A DNA stretch of 64,000 bases. Source: Pseudomonadota bacterium. Its GTDB lineage: Bacteria; Pseudomonadota; Gammaproteobacteria; Burkholderiales; Rhodocyclaceae. The stretch lies in the NCBI GenBank assembly GCA_018262095.1, contig JAGTRW010000027.1, positions 36,006 to 100,005 of the forward strand. The letters run 5' to 3'. The position numbers and the translations under genes were made by a program. Under the pieces are notes generated by a model. That model did not search any database. It was not told the DNA's origin and was given only the letters and a program-made list of their open reading frames with translations. This document shows, piece by piece, positions 52,621 through 62,795 of the stretch (its first letter is position 1; each line of letters starts with the position of its first letter).

Positions 52621-53637
52621 ATGAATGACAACTTCAAGATGAATCGCCGCTCGTTCCTGCACACTGCAGGTGCTGTTGGTGCCGCCACGCTCTTGGGCGG
52701 CGCCCCGACGATCCTGCGCGCTGCGCCGCTCAAGATGATGTTCGGTCACGGTGCGGCGCCAGGCAATCCGCGCTCGGTCGCTGCCGACAAGTTCGCCGCA
52801 CTGGTCAATGCCAGGACCGGCGGCGCGATCGAGGTCAAGGTCGCCGGCGCGGCAATGCTCGGCGATGACTCCGCGATGCTCACCAGCCTGCGTACGGGAA
52901 CGCTGGCGTTCTCGGCCAACAGCCAGGGCGCGATGTCATCGATCGTACCCGAGCTCGCCGCGCTGGGTCTGCCTTTCCTGTTCACCAAGAGCTCCGACGG
53001 CGTCAAAGTCCTTTCCGGCAAAATCGGCGACCAGCTCAAGCCGAAGTTCGAAGCCGTCGGCCTGGTCCCCATCGGCTGGTGGGACAACGGCATCCGTCAC
53101 ATCACCAACAGCAAGCGCGCGATCGTCGTTCCGGACGACCTCAAGGGCCTTAAGTTCCGCACCCCGCCCGACCCGGCAACGATCGACATTTTCCAGGCGC
53201 TCGGCGCGGCGACCACGCAGATCGCCTTCTCCGAGCTGTACGTCGCGCTGCAGCAGAAAGTCGTCGACGGCCAGGAAAATCCGCTGACCAACATCGCCAG
53301 CGCCAAGATCTATGAGGTCAATCCGTTCATCAGCCTCACCGCGCACAAGTGGGAGTGCACCCCGGTGCTGGTCTCCAAGATGGCGTGGGGCCGGCTCGAC
53401 GCCAAGACCAAGGACATCATCATGGAGTCGATGGCCGAAGCAACGGCCTTGCAGTTGAGCCTGTCGGATGAATCGGGCCTCAAGCTCGAGAAGGACTTCC
53501 GGGCGAATCCGGCGCTGACCGTGAGCGACGTCAATCTCGATGCTTTCCGCAAACAGACCGCATCGGTCTTCGACAAATGGGCTGACAAGCCTTTCGGCGG
53601 TTTCGTCAAGGATCTGCGCAAGACGGTTCTGGGATAA
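52621..53637 (+). CDS. dctP: TRAP transporter solute-binding protein, Tat-exported
   Basis: 338 residues. The N-terminus NRRSFLHTAGAVGAATLLGG is a twin-arginine signal. The mature part is a DctP-family binding protein (FGHGAAPGNPRSVAADKFAA, VAGAAMLGDDSAMLTSLRTG, KFRTPPDPATIDIFQALGA, QKVVDGQENPLTNIASAK). The conserved arginine in KFRTPP normally salt-bridges a carboxylate, but many sugar or sugar-acid binding members keep it. A strong AGGAGGG site precedes the ATG. Confidence 0.92.
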   Translation: MNDNFKMNRRSFLHTAGAVGAATLLGGAPTILRAAPLKMMFGHGAAPGNPRSVAADKFAALVNARTGGAIEVKVAGAAMLGDDSAMLTSLRTGTLAFSANSQGAMSSIVPELAALGLPFLFTKSSDGVKVLSGKIGDQLKPKFEAVGLVPIGWWDNGIRHITNSKRAIVVPDDLKGLKFRTPPDPATIDIFQALGAATTQIAFSELYVALQQKVVDGQENPLTNIASAKIYEVNPFISLTAHKWECTPVLVSKMAWGRLDAKTKDIIMESMAEATALQLSLSDESGLKLEKDFRANPALTVSDVNLDAFRKQTASVFDKWADKPFGGFVKDLRKTVLG

Positions 53638-53643
53638 ACGACT

Positions 53644-54204
53644 ATGGCCGAACTTCAACAATCGGCCAGTGAACGCTCCGGCGCCATCCGCTTCCTGGAT
53701 GGCCTGGACCGCTTCATCGGTCTAATCTGCCGGTCGGCTGTACTGACGACTGGTTCTGCGCTGCTCGTTTCGATCATCGTCACCGTGATCGCCCGCTACG
53801 TGATCGACGTCGGCGGAATCGACTGGTCTGAGGAACTGCCGCGACAGCTCTTCTCGTGGTTCATCATGGCCGGCGTGGTGCTGGCGCTGCAATCGGGCAA
53901 CCACATCGCCGTCGACCTGATCATGAACTTTTTGGCCGCGCCGGCGAAGCGCATTCTGGTCAGCTTCACGAATCTGCTGATCTGCGTCGGCTACGTCTAC
54001 CTGTTCTTTACCGCACTCGAAGTCGCCGACATCGCCGCAGCGGAAATGAATCCCATGCTCGGAACGCCCAACAGCCTGCCGTTCTACGCGCTGGCTGCCG
54101 GGTCGCTGCTGACGGCGATCGGCGCCTTGTCTATTTCAGTCCGTGTTTTCCTGCTCGGCGCCGACGCCAGGCCCCAAGGAAGCGCCGAGGAGAGTGTCGT
54201 ATGA
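53644..54204 (+). CDS. dctQ: TRAP transporter small permease
   Basis: 186 residues with four predicted membrane segments. Seen: VIARYVIDVGGIDWSEELPRQLF (family tryptophan/glutamate loop, in part), LALQSGNHIAVDLIMNF. It follows dctP by six bases and overlaps dctM by four. It forms the membrane complex with DctM for Na+-coupled uptake. Confidence 0.92.
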   Translation: MAELQQSASERSGAIRFLDGLDRFIGLICRSAVLTTGSALLVSIIVTVIARYVIDVGGIDWSEELPRQLFSWFIMAGVVLALQSGNHIAVDLIMNFLAAPAKRILVSFTNLLICVGYVYLFFTALEVADIAAAEMNPMLGTPNSLPFYALAAGSLLTAIGALSISVRVFLLGADARPQGSAEESVV

Positions 54205-55457
54205 TCACCATTCTGATTGTTGCTTTCTTCGTTCTGCTGGCGCTGGCAGTCCCCGTCGGCCACGTGCTGGTCATCGCGTCGGGCGCCGCGATCCTGATCG
54301 GACAGGAGTTCCCGGTGATGCTGGTGGCGCAGCAGATGGTCAACCAGACGCTCTCGTTCCCGATGCTGGCGCTGCCGTTTTTCATCCTCTCGGGCAGCCT
54401 GATGATGAGCGGCCGGCTCGGCGAAAAGCTGATCGGCTTCGCCACCGAACTGGTACAGCGCTACCGCGGCGGCCTCGGGTCGGTGACCGTGCTCGGCAGT
54501 TGCGTCTTTGGCGGCGTATCGGGATCGGCCGTCGCCGACGCGACGGCGCTCGGCGGCATGCTGATCCCCTGGCAGGTGCGCGAGGGCTATCCGCGCGGTT
54601 TCGCAGCGGCGAACAATTCGGCCGCGGCGACGATCGCCATTCTGATCCCGCCGTCGATCCCGTTCATCCTCTACTCGTTGGTCTCCAACGCGTCGATCGC
54701 CGACATGTTCGTCGCCGGCGTCCTGCCCGGGTTGATGCTGACCGCGGGTTTCGTCACGGTCTGCAACGTCTCGGCGCGCGTGCGCGGTTTCCCGATGACC
54801 AAGACGCCGTTCGACGGCGCGAAGTGCCGCAAGCTGTTCGTCGAGGCGCTGCCGGCGCTGCTCATGCCGTTCATGATCCTGGTGCTGCTGCGCTTCGGCT
54901 TCGCGACGCCGACCGAAGTCTCGGTCGTCGCCGTGTTCTACGCCGTACTGGCTGGCCGCTTCATCTACAAAGACATGACGATGAAGCGCTTTTTCGATGC
55001 TTTGCTGGCTGCCGGCGTCGCCACCGGCGTGGTGATGCTGGTGATCATGGGCTCGGCGGTGGTCGGCTGGATGATGACCTACGCCCAGGTTCCGCAGTTG
55101 TTCGCCGAGTGGTGCCTGACGACGCTCAAGGATCCGTGGCTGATCATCATGGCGATGATCGTCATCATGCTGATCGCCGGGATGTTCATCGATCTGCCGG
55201 CAGCGATTCTACTGCTCGGGCCGATTTTCGTTCCGCTCGCCGAGACGATCCATCTCGATCTGGTTCAAATGGGGCTGATGATGGTGCTGACGCTGGCCAT
55301 CGGCCTCTACACGCCGCCGGTCGGAACGACGCTGTTCATCAGCAGCTCGATCGCCCGCGTGTCGATCCTCAAGGCTTCGAAGGAACTCATTCCCTTCTAT
55401 ATCGTGGCGCTGGCAATCGCGCTCGCCTTCTCGTACATCCCGGCGCTGACCTTGTAA
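54201..55457 (+). CDS. dctM: TRAP transporter large permease
   Basis: 418 residues, about 12 membrane segments. Seen: LPFFILSGSLMMSGRLGEKL, GGVSGSAVADATALGGMLIP (the serine-rich Na+/substrate region), AANNSAAATIAILIPPSIPF, and GLYTPPVGTTLFISSSIA. It carries Na+-driven import of the solute captured by DctP. Confidence 0.95.
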   Translation: MITILIVAFFVLLALAVPVGHVLVIASGAAILIGQEFPVMLVAQQMVNQTLSFPMLALPFFILSGSLMMSGRLGEKLIGFATELVQRYRGGLGSVTVLGSCVFGGVSGSAVADATALGGMLIPWQVREGYPRGFAAANNSAAATIAILIPPSIPFILYSLVSNASIADMFVAGVLPGLMLTAGFVTVCNVSARVRGFPMTKTPFDGAKCRKLFVEALPALLMPFMILVLLRFGFATPTEVSVVAVFYAVLAGRFIYKDMTMKRFFDALLAAGVATGVVMLVIMGSAVVGWMMTYAQVPQLFAEWCLTTLKDPWLIIMAMIVIMLIAGMFIDLPAAILLLGPIFVPLAETIHLDLVQMGLMMVLTLAIGLYTPPVGTTLFISSSIARVSILKASKELIPFYIVALAIALAFSYIPALTL

Positions 55458-55527
55458 GCCATCAACTGCGGATGCGGCGGGCCGGAATTGCCGCACCCGA
55501 ACGGATTTTTGAATAACCAAGGACTGA

Positions 55528-56385
55528 ATGAAAATGGAACGAACTGCGTTAATCAAATCAATATCACAGGCGGCCTACCGTATTCGTCGCTACGCCTTGC
55601 GCATGGGTGAAGTCCAGGGCCAAGGCTACGTCGGGCAGGCGTTGGGCTTGGCCGACATGCTCGCTGTCGCTTACACCCATGCGCTCAACTACCAGCCGCA
55701 AGACCCCGAGTGGGAAGGCCGTGACCGCTTTCTGTTGTCGCATGGCCACTTTGCGATTGCCCATTACGCGGCGCTGATCGAAGCCGGAATCATCCCGCAA
55801 GACGAACTGGAAACCTACGGTTCGGATGACAGCCGCCTGCCGATGTCCGGCATGGCGTCTTATACCCCGGGAATGGAAATGTCCGGCGGCTCGCTCGGCC
55901 AGGGGCTGGTGATCGCCGTCGGCATGGCGCTGGGCCTGCGTCTCAAGAAGAATCCGGCCTTCGTCTACAACTCGATGTCCGACGGCGAACTCGACGAAGG
56001 ATCGACTTGGGAAGCGGCGATGTCGGCGGCCCATCACGGGCTCGCCAACCTGATTTGCCTGGTCGATATCAACAACCAGCAGGCCGATGGCAATTCCAAC
56101 AAGATCCTTGGCTTCGAACCGATCGCCGACAAATGGCAAGCCTTTGGTTGGCACGTGCAGCGCGTCAACGGCAACGACATCGAGGCCGTGCTCAACGCCT
56201 TCGACATTGCCCGCAAGCTGCCTGATGCCAAGCCGCGCGTGATCATCCTCGATACCTTGATGGGTACGGGCGTGCCTTTCCTGGAGACGCGCGACAAAAA
56301 CCACTTTATTCGCGTCGACGCTGCTGAGTGGCAGCAAGCGCTCGCCATTCTCGACGCTTCGCAAACGACAGGAGCCGCACAATGA
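55528..56385 (+). CDS. Split transketolase, N-terminal (thiamine-binding) subunit
   Basis: 285 residues equal to the first half of transketolase. Seen: MGEVQGQGYVGQALGLADML, RDRFLLSHGHFAIAHYAALI, the SGGSLGQGLVIAVGMALG loop and the thiamine-pyrophosphate motif SDGELDEGSTWEAAMSAA followed by LVDINNQQADG. It overlaps the C-terminal subunit by four bases (ATGA). Two-subunit transketolases occur in archaea and in special catabolic routes such as apulose-4-phosphate and sulfofructose cleavage; which ketose this one cleaves is unknown. A second ATG at 55534 is possible. Confidence 0.9.
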   Translation: MKMERTALIKSISQAAYRIRRYALRMGEVQGQGYVGQALGLADMLAVAYTHALNYQPQDPEWEGRDRFLLSHGHFAIAHYAALIEAGIIPQDELETYGSDDSRLPMSGMASYTPGMEMSGGSLGQGLVIAVGMALGLRLKKNPAFVYNSMSDGELDEGSTWEAAMSAAHHGLANLICLVDINNQQADGNSNKILGFEPIADKWQAFGWHVQRVNGNDIEAVLNAFDIARKLPDAKPRVIILDTLMGTGVPFLETRDKNHFIRVDAAEWQQALAILDASQTTGAAQ

Positions 56386-57380
56386 GCACTGCTACCAAAA
56401 AGCCCCGGTTGACCACCTCGGCGATGATCGCCTCGATTGCCGGAGAAGGACAGCGCACCAAAGCCGCGCCGTTTGGACACGCGCTGGCCAAATTGGCCGA
56501 GACCCGACCGGAGATCGTCGGCATGACCGCCGACCTGTCCAAGTACACCGACCTGCATATCTTCGCCCAGGCGCATCCGGATCGTTTCTTCCAGATGGGG
56601 ATGGCCGAGCAGCTGCTGATGGGTGCCGCCGGTGGCATGGCCAAGGAAGGCTTTACCCCATTTGCCACGACCTACGCCACCTTCGCTTCGCGCCGCGCCT
56701 TCGATTTCGTTCATCAGGTGATCTGCGAAGAGCACCTCAATGTCAAGATCGTCTGCGGCTTGCCGGGACTGACGACCGGCTATGGTCCGAGCCATCAGGC
56801 GACCGAGGATGTGGCGATGTTCCGTGGCATTCCTGGGCTGACGATCGTCGATCCGTGCGATGCACTCGATATCGAACAGGCGGTGCCGGCCATCGCCGAG
56901 CACAAAGGCCCAGTCTACATGCGTCTGCTGCGTGGCAATGTGCCGCTGGTGCTCGATGAATACGATTACAAGTTCGAACTCGGCAAAGCCAAACTGCTGC
57001 GCGACGGCAAGGATGTGTTGTTCATCTCGACCGGGCTGATGACCATGCGCGCACTCGAAACGGCCAAGGCACTGGCGGCCGACCAGATCGATGTCGCCGT
57101 ACTGCACGTTCCGACGATCAAGCCGCTTGACGTGGCCACTATTTTGCGTGAGGCGGGGCGTTCCGGCCGACTGGTCGTCGTCGCTGAAAACCACACGGTG
57201 ATCGGCGGGCTCGGAGAAGCGGTGGCGACGCTTCTTTTGAGCAATGGCGTGACGCCGTCTTTCCGTCAGATGGCGCTGCCCGACGAGTTTCTCGCTGCCG
57301 GGGCGTTGCCCACATTGCACGATCGCTACGGCATCTCGAGCGCGGTGATGGCTACACGCATCAAAGGCTGGCTCGACTGA
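56382..57380 (+). CDS. Split transketolase, C-terminal subunit
   Basis: 332 residues covering the pyrimidine-binding and C-terminal domains. Seen: GMTADLSKYTDLHIFAQAHP, the catalytic glutamate region FFQMGMAEQLLMGAAGGMA, FATTYATFASRRAFDFVHQV, GLTTGYGPSHQATEDVAMFR and VVVAENHTVIGGLGEAVA. With the upstream subunit it forms a full transketolase. The arrangement with dhaK, dhaL and the TRAP genes argues for a dedicated pathway rather than the pentose phosphate cycle. Confidence 0.92.
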   Translation: MSTATKKPRLTTSAMIASIAGEGQRTKAAPFGHALAKLAETRPEIVGMTADLSKYTDLHIFAQAHPDRFFQMGMAEQLLMGAAGGMAKEGFTPFATTYATFASRRAFDFVHQVICEEHLNVKIVCGLPGLTTGYGPSHQATEDVAMFRGIPGLTIVDPCDALDIEQAVPAIAEHKGPVYMRLLRGNVPLVLDEYDYKFELGKAKLLRDGKDVLFISTGLMTMRALETAKALAADQIDVAVLHVPTIKPLDVATILREAGRSGRLVVVAENHTVIGGLGEAVATLLLSNGVTPSFRQMALPDEFLAAGALPTLHDRYGISSAVMATRIKGWLD

Positions 57381-57644
57381 TCAGGATGTGCTCACGCTGA
57401 ATCCGCTTGCCGCGGGTTCAGCAGCATCCGACGATCATCGACACGCGAAGTCCCGGCGCACACCACGACTCGCGCCCCCTTGCGCCAGACTAATTTTCGC
57501 CGAAGTCATGCGGCCAACGACTAAATAATGTTGCCAGGCCAAAGCAATTTGACGACACAAACGCATTTAGGGTTAGGCGTGACGGCGTCGATCGGCGATC
57601 AATCACGAGGCTTGCCAGCCCGGCGCGTACCCGATGGTTACCGC
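57381..57644. other. Intergenic gap with a weak convergent hairpin
   Basis: 264 bases between the convergent transketolase and cysA genes. A hairpin CTGAATCCGC / GCGGGTTCAG (57398-57422, one mismatched pair) lies 17 bases after the transketolase stop without a T-run. Nothing else was recognised. Confidence 0.45.
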
Positions 57645-58726
<1,082 letters not shown>

Positions 58727-58730
<4 letters not shown>

Positions 58731-59617
58731 GATGGGATTCCGCTTTCCTGGTTTACTTTTTCCGGCAGCAGCGCCGTGTCGAGCATTTCGGTCTCGCGCC
58801 GCATCTGCCACTCGACCAGCGTCTTGGCGACCAGCGTCACCAGCGCCAGCAGCGCCAGCACCGACGCCGAGGCGAAGGCACCGACCGCGTTGTACTCGTT
58901 GTAGAGGATCTCGACGTGCAGCGGCAGCGTGTTGGTCTGCCCGCGGATGTGGCCGGAAACGACCGATACCGCGCCGAATTCTCCCATCGCGCGCGCGTTG
59001 GCGAGGATCACGCCGTAGAGCAGCCCCCACTTGATGTTGGGCAACGTGACGCGCAGGAACATCTGCCAGCCGGTCGCACCAAGCGAAATCGCCGCCTCTT
59101 CCTCGTCCTTGCCCTGCGCCTGCATCAGCGGAATGAGCTCGCGCGCAACAAACGGAAAAGTGATGAACAGCGTCACCAGCACCATTCCGGGCAAAGCGAA
59201 GACGATCTTGATGTCGTGCGCCGACAGCCACTGCCCGAACAGCCCTTGGGCGCCGAAGATGAGCAGGAAAACCAGGCCGACGACGACCGGCGAAACCGCG
59301 AAAGGCAGGTCGATCAGCGTGATCAGCAGGCTCTTGCCGCGGAAGTCGAACTTGGCGATCGCCCACGCCGCGCAGATGCCGATCGCGACGTTGAACGGCA
59401 GAACGAAGATGGCGATGAACAGCGTCAGTCCGATCGCCGACAGCGCCTCGGGATCAGCGAGCGCAGCGAAGAAGGCCGACCCGCCGCCGGCGAACGCCTC
59501 GGCGAAGACCGCCAGCAGCGGCAGCGCGAGAAACAGGAAGAGGAAGGCCAGCGCGATCGCGGTCAGCGTATAACGCAGCCAGCGCGGCTCGGCGTTGGCC
59601 ATGCGCTGCGTACTCAC
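58727..59617 (-). CDS. cysW: Sulfate ABC transporter permease CysW
   Basis: 296 residues with six membrane segments. Seen: [16 protein letters not shown] region, [20 protein letters not shown], and the EAA loop [22 protein letters not shown]. The GTG at 59617 overlaps the cysT stop (GTGA), giving [13 protein letters not shown]; an internal ATG at 59602 is an alternative. Confidence 0.94.
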
Positions 59618-60447
59618 AGGCTCACCGCGTGTTTGCCGTGATGGCGGTTGGCCGCCCACCACTGCAGCGCATTGACGCCGAGCAGCAGCGCGAAGGAAAT
59701 CACCAGCATGACGCCGGCCAGCGCGGTCGCGCCGACGACGTCGTACTGCTCGAGCTTGGAAATGATGAGCAGCGGCGTGATCTCGGAAATCAGCGGCATG
59801 TTGCCGGCGATGAAGATCACCGAACCGTACTCGCCGACGGCGCGCGAGAAGGCCAGCGTCGATCCGGTGAGCAGCGCCGGGAAGACGCCGGGCAGGATCA
59901 CCCGCATGAAGGTCTGCAAGCGCGAGGCGCCGAGCGTCGCCGCCGCTTCCTCGATCTCCGGCTCGATGTCCTCGATCACCGGCTGCAGCGTGCGAACGAC
60001 GAACGGCAGGCTGATGAAGGTGAGCGCGACGACGATGCCGAGCGGGGTGAAGGCGACCTTGATACCGAGCGGTTCGAGGTGACGGCCGACCCAGCCGTTG
60101 CCGGCGTAGAGCGTCGCCAGCGTGATCCCGGCGACGGCGGTCGGCAGTGCGAAAGGCAGATCGACCAGCGAATCGACCAGGCGCTTGCCGGGAAAACGGT
60201 AGCGCACCAACACCCAGGCGACGATCAGCCCGAACAGCGCGTTGATCAAGGCCGCCAATAGCGAAGCGCCAAAAGTCACGCGGTAAGAAGCGAGCGCACG
60301 CTCGCCGCTGGCGATAGCCCACAACTGCGACCAATCGAGCGAGCTCGACTTGAACGCCAGCCCGGAGAGCGGCAGCAGAACGAGCAGCGACAGATAGACG
60401 ATGGTGCAGCCGAGCGAGAGGCCGAAACCGGGGAGGACGCGTTTCAT
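59614..60447 (-). CDS. cysT: Sulfate ABC transporter permease CysT
   Basis: 277 residues with about six membrane segments. Seen: [39 protein letters not shown] and the EAA loop [20 protein letters not shown]. It pairs with CysW in the channel. ATG 60447; 13 bases after sbp. Confidence 0.95.
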   Translation of the reverse strand: MKRVLPGFGLSLGCTIVYLSLLVLLPLSGLAFKSSSLDWSQLWAIASGERALASYRVTFGASLLAALINALFGLIVAWVLVRYRFPGKRLVDSLVDLPFALPTAVAGITLATLYAGNGWVGRHLEPLGIKVAFTPLGIVVALTFISLPFVVRTLQPVIEDIEPEIEEAAATLGASRLQTFMRVILPGVFPALLTGSTLAFSRAVGEYGSVIFIAGNMPLISEITPLLIISKLEQYDVVGATALAGVMLVISFALLLGVNALQWWAANRHHGKHAVSL

Positions 60448-60460
60448 TGGGACGCGCGCC

Positions 60461-61459
60461 TCACTTGCTCTGATAGATCTGGTCGAAGGACCCGCCGTCC
60501 TTGAAGTGCGCGGGATAGGCCTTGGCCCAGCCGCCGAAGACCTCGTCGACAGTAAAGGTCTTGATCGCCGGGAACTGCGCCGCGTACTTCTTGAGCAGCT
60601 CGGCGTCGCGCGGCCGCAGATAGTTCTGCGCGGCAATCTCCTGGCCTTCCTTCGACCACAGATAGTCGAGATATTCCTGCGCGAGCTTGCGCGTTGCGCG
60701 CTTGTCGACGACCTTATCGACGATCGCGACCGGGAACTCGGTGAGGATAGACAGCGACGGGTAGACAACGTCGAACTCGCCCTTGCCGAATTCCTTGGCG
60801 ATCAGCTCGGCCTCGCTCTCGAACGAAACCAGCACGTCGCCGATCTTGCGCTGCATGAAGGTCGTCGTCGCGTCGCGGCCGCCGGAGGCGAACAGCGGCG
60901 CGTTCTTGAGCAGCTTGCCGACGAAGTCCTGCGCGCTCTTGTCGTTGCCGCCCGGTTGCTTGAGCGCGTAGCCCCACGCCGCGAGGTAGGAATAGCGCCC
61001 GTTGCCGGTGCTCTTGGGGTGCGGCAGGATGACCTGGACACCGGCCTTGACGAGATCCGGCCAGTCCTTGAGCGATTTAGGATTGCCCTTGCGAACGATG
61101 AACACCATCGTCGACGTGTAGGGCGACGCGTTGTTCGGGAATTTCTTCGTATAGTCCTTGGCGACCAGCCCTTTTTCGGCCAGGAAATCGACGTCGGACG
61201 CCTGATTCATCGTCACCACGTCGGCCTCCAGCCCGTCGGCGACGGCACGAACCTGCTTGCTCGACCCGGCATGCGACTGCTTGAGCTCGACCGACTCGCC
61301 GCTCTTGGCCTTCCAGTGCTTCTGGAACAGCGGGTTGTAGTCCTTGTAGAAGTCGCGCGACACATCGTACGAGACGTTGAGCAGACTGCTCTGCGCGAAC
61401 GACGACGAGGCCGCGACGGCGAGCAGGGCAAACGATAAACTGTGAATCAATCGGGACAT
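60461..61459 (-). CDS. sbp: Periplasmic sulfate-binding protein
   Basis: 332 residues. A signal peptide (LIHSLSFALLAVAASSSFAQ) leads to the binding protein. Seen: LLNVSYDVSRDFYKDYNPLF, QSHAGSSKQVRAVADGLEAD, VTMNQASDVDFLA, HPKSTGNGRYSYLAAWG and the C-terminal PAIKTFTVDEVFGGW. These are typical Sbp/CysP sulfate-contacting segments. First gene of the sbp-cysT-cysW-cysA operon. Confidence 0.95.
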   Translation of the reverse strand: MSRLIHSLSFALLAVAASSSFAQSSLLNVSYDVSRDFYKDYNPLFQKHWKAKSGESVELKQSHAGSSKQVRAVADGLEADVVTMNQASDVDFLAEKGLVAKDYTKKFPNNASPYTSTMVFIVRKGNPKSLKDWPDLVKAGVQVILPHPKSTGNGRYSYLAAWGYALKQPGGNDKSAQDFVGKLLKNAPLFASGGRDATTTFMQRKIGDVLVSFESEAELIAKEFGKGEFDVVYPSLSILTEFPVAIVDKVVDKRATRKLAQEYLDYLWSKEGQEIAAQNYLRPRDAELLKKYAAQFPAIKTFTVDEVFGGWAKAYPAHFKDGGSFDQIYQSK

Positions 61460-61513
61460 CGTGATCTCCTTGGCGTCTTGGCAAAAGCGCTGATGGCAGC
61501 GTCGAGGGCTCCA

Positions 61514-61532
61514 CTATAGGCAAAGCCTATAG
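61514..61532. promoter_or_regulatory. Candidate operator upstream of sbp
   Basis: CTATAGG-N5-CCTATAG, a perfect 7-bp dyad 55 bases upstream of the sbp start. It could overlap the promoter and be recognised by a sulfur regulator such as CysB or another dimeric factor. Which factor binds is not known. Confidence 0.45.
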
Positions 61533-61591
61533 AACCTCAAAGTCTGTTTGTTTATTTAGTTATTCCGATAACGAATAACCATCAAACACCT

Positions 61592-61624
61592 ATTCGTTGT
61601 GCTCGCAGCGCCGTTGTGGTTAAT
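61592..61624. repeat. Partial copy E of the AAC-subclass palindromic element
   Basis: The right arm (ATTCGTTGTGCTCG, then CCGTTGTGGTTAATT) matches copies C and D, but the left arm has decayed. An 8-bp AACGAATA/TATTCGTT pair just upstream may be what remains of the stem. Confidence 0.5.
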
Positions 61625-61654
61625 TGCTGTTTTTGATCCGGGCCTTTCCCAAAC

Positions 61655-62611
61655 ATGAGCACTCTCGAAGCCAGTCTGGCGCGCTTTAACGGCCGCCGTT
61701 ACCATGTCTATAACGACTGGATCAAGCTCGAACACGGCGGGCGGCTGCAAAAGGTGTCGATCGACGCCGGCTTCACCTGTCCCAACCGCGACGGCGCGCT
61801 CGGTGTCGGCGGCTGCAGCTTCTGCAACAACGAGGGTTTTTCGCCGAGCTATCTGCGCGACGAGCGCGACATCACGCGTCAGATCGATACCGGGATCGCC
61901 TTCATGCGGCGGCGTTACCCCAAGACGCAGAGTTTCCTCGCGTATTTCCAGAGCTATTCGAACACCTACGACGATCTCGACAAACTAAAGGCGATCTACG
62001 CGGTCGCGCTGGCGCACCCGGCGATCGAAGGGATCGTCATCGGCACGCGCCCGGATTGCCTGCCCGACGCGACGCTCGACTACCTCGCCGAACTGGCGAC
62101 ACGCACCATGGTCGAACTTGAGATCGGCATCGAATCGTGCGCTGATGACGTTCTGCGCGAATGCCTGCGCGGCCACGACTTCGCCTGCACGCAGGACGCC
62201 ATCCGGCGCGCCGCAGCGCGCGGCCTGTTCGTCACCGGTCACCTGTTGCTCGGCCTGCCGCTCGAAACCAGCGCAACATTGATCAGCGGCGCTAGGGCGC
62301 TCGCCGAACTGCCGCTCGACGCCATGAAGTTCCACCAGTTGCAGATCGTCCGCAACACGCGCCTCGCCAACCAGTATCGCGCCGCGCCCGAGAGCCTCGC
62401 GCTGCTCGACCCGGCAAGCTACCTCGATGCCGTGATCGACGTGCTCGAATACCTGCCGCCATCGATCAAGATCCAGCGCCTCGGTAGCGAGGTGCCGCCC
62501 GACGTGCTGGTCTCACCCGACTGGGGAATGCGCTTGCACAAATTCCCGGCGCGCCTCGAAGCGCGCCTGCAGCAGCGCGACACCTGGCAGGGACGGCTGT
62601 TCGCCGGTTAG
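61655..62611 (+). CDS. Radical SAM protein, TIGR01212/YhcC family
   Basis: 318 residues. N-terminal RYHVYNDWIKLEHGGRLQKV, then the cluster-binding sequence CPNRDGALGVGGCSFCNN with its widely spaced first cysteine (C-x11-C-x2-C), SYSNTYDDLDKLKAIY, and ELEIGIESCADDVLREC. The family (E. coli YhcC) has a conserved fold related to Elp3; its substrate is unknown. Monocistronic, divergent from sbp. Confidence 0.92.
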   Translation: MSTLEASLARFNGRRYHVYNDWIKLEHGGRLQKVSIDAGFTCPNRDGALGVGGCSFCNNEGFSPSYLRDERDITRQIDTGIAFMRRRYPKTQSFLAYFQSYSNTYDDLDKLKAIYAVALAHPAIEGIVIGTRPDCLPDATLDYLAELATRTMVELEIGIESCADDVLRECLRGHDFACTQDAIRRAAARGLFVTGHLLLGLPLETSATLISGARALAELPLDAMKFHQLQIVRNTRLANQYRAAPESLALLDPASYLDAVIDVLEYLPPSIKIQRLGSEVPPDVLVSPDWGMRLHKFPARLEARLQQRDTWQGRLFAG

Positions 62612-62795
62612 GCTGCAGGCCTGGCCGGGGTAGCGCCCGCGTGTCGCCGCGGGAGCGTTTACCCACCGCAGAGACACGCAAAAGCCGTCAAGCCACCACC
62701 CAGAATACTCATTGGGCATACGCGCAGGGCAAAAAAAGCTATCATGGAATTTCGTTACGACGAAACCCGGTCAACGAGGGGAACGAAGCATCGCC

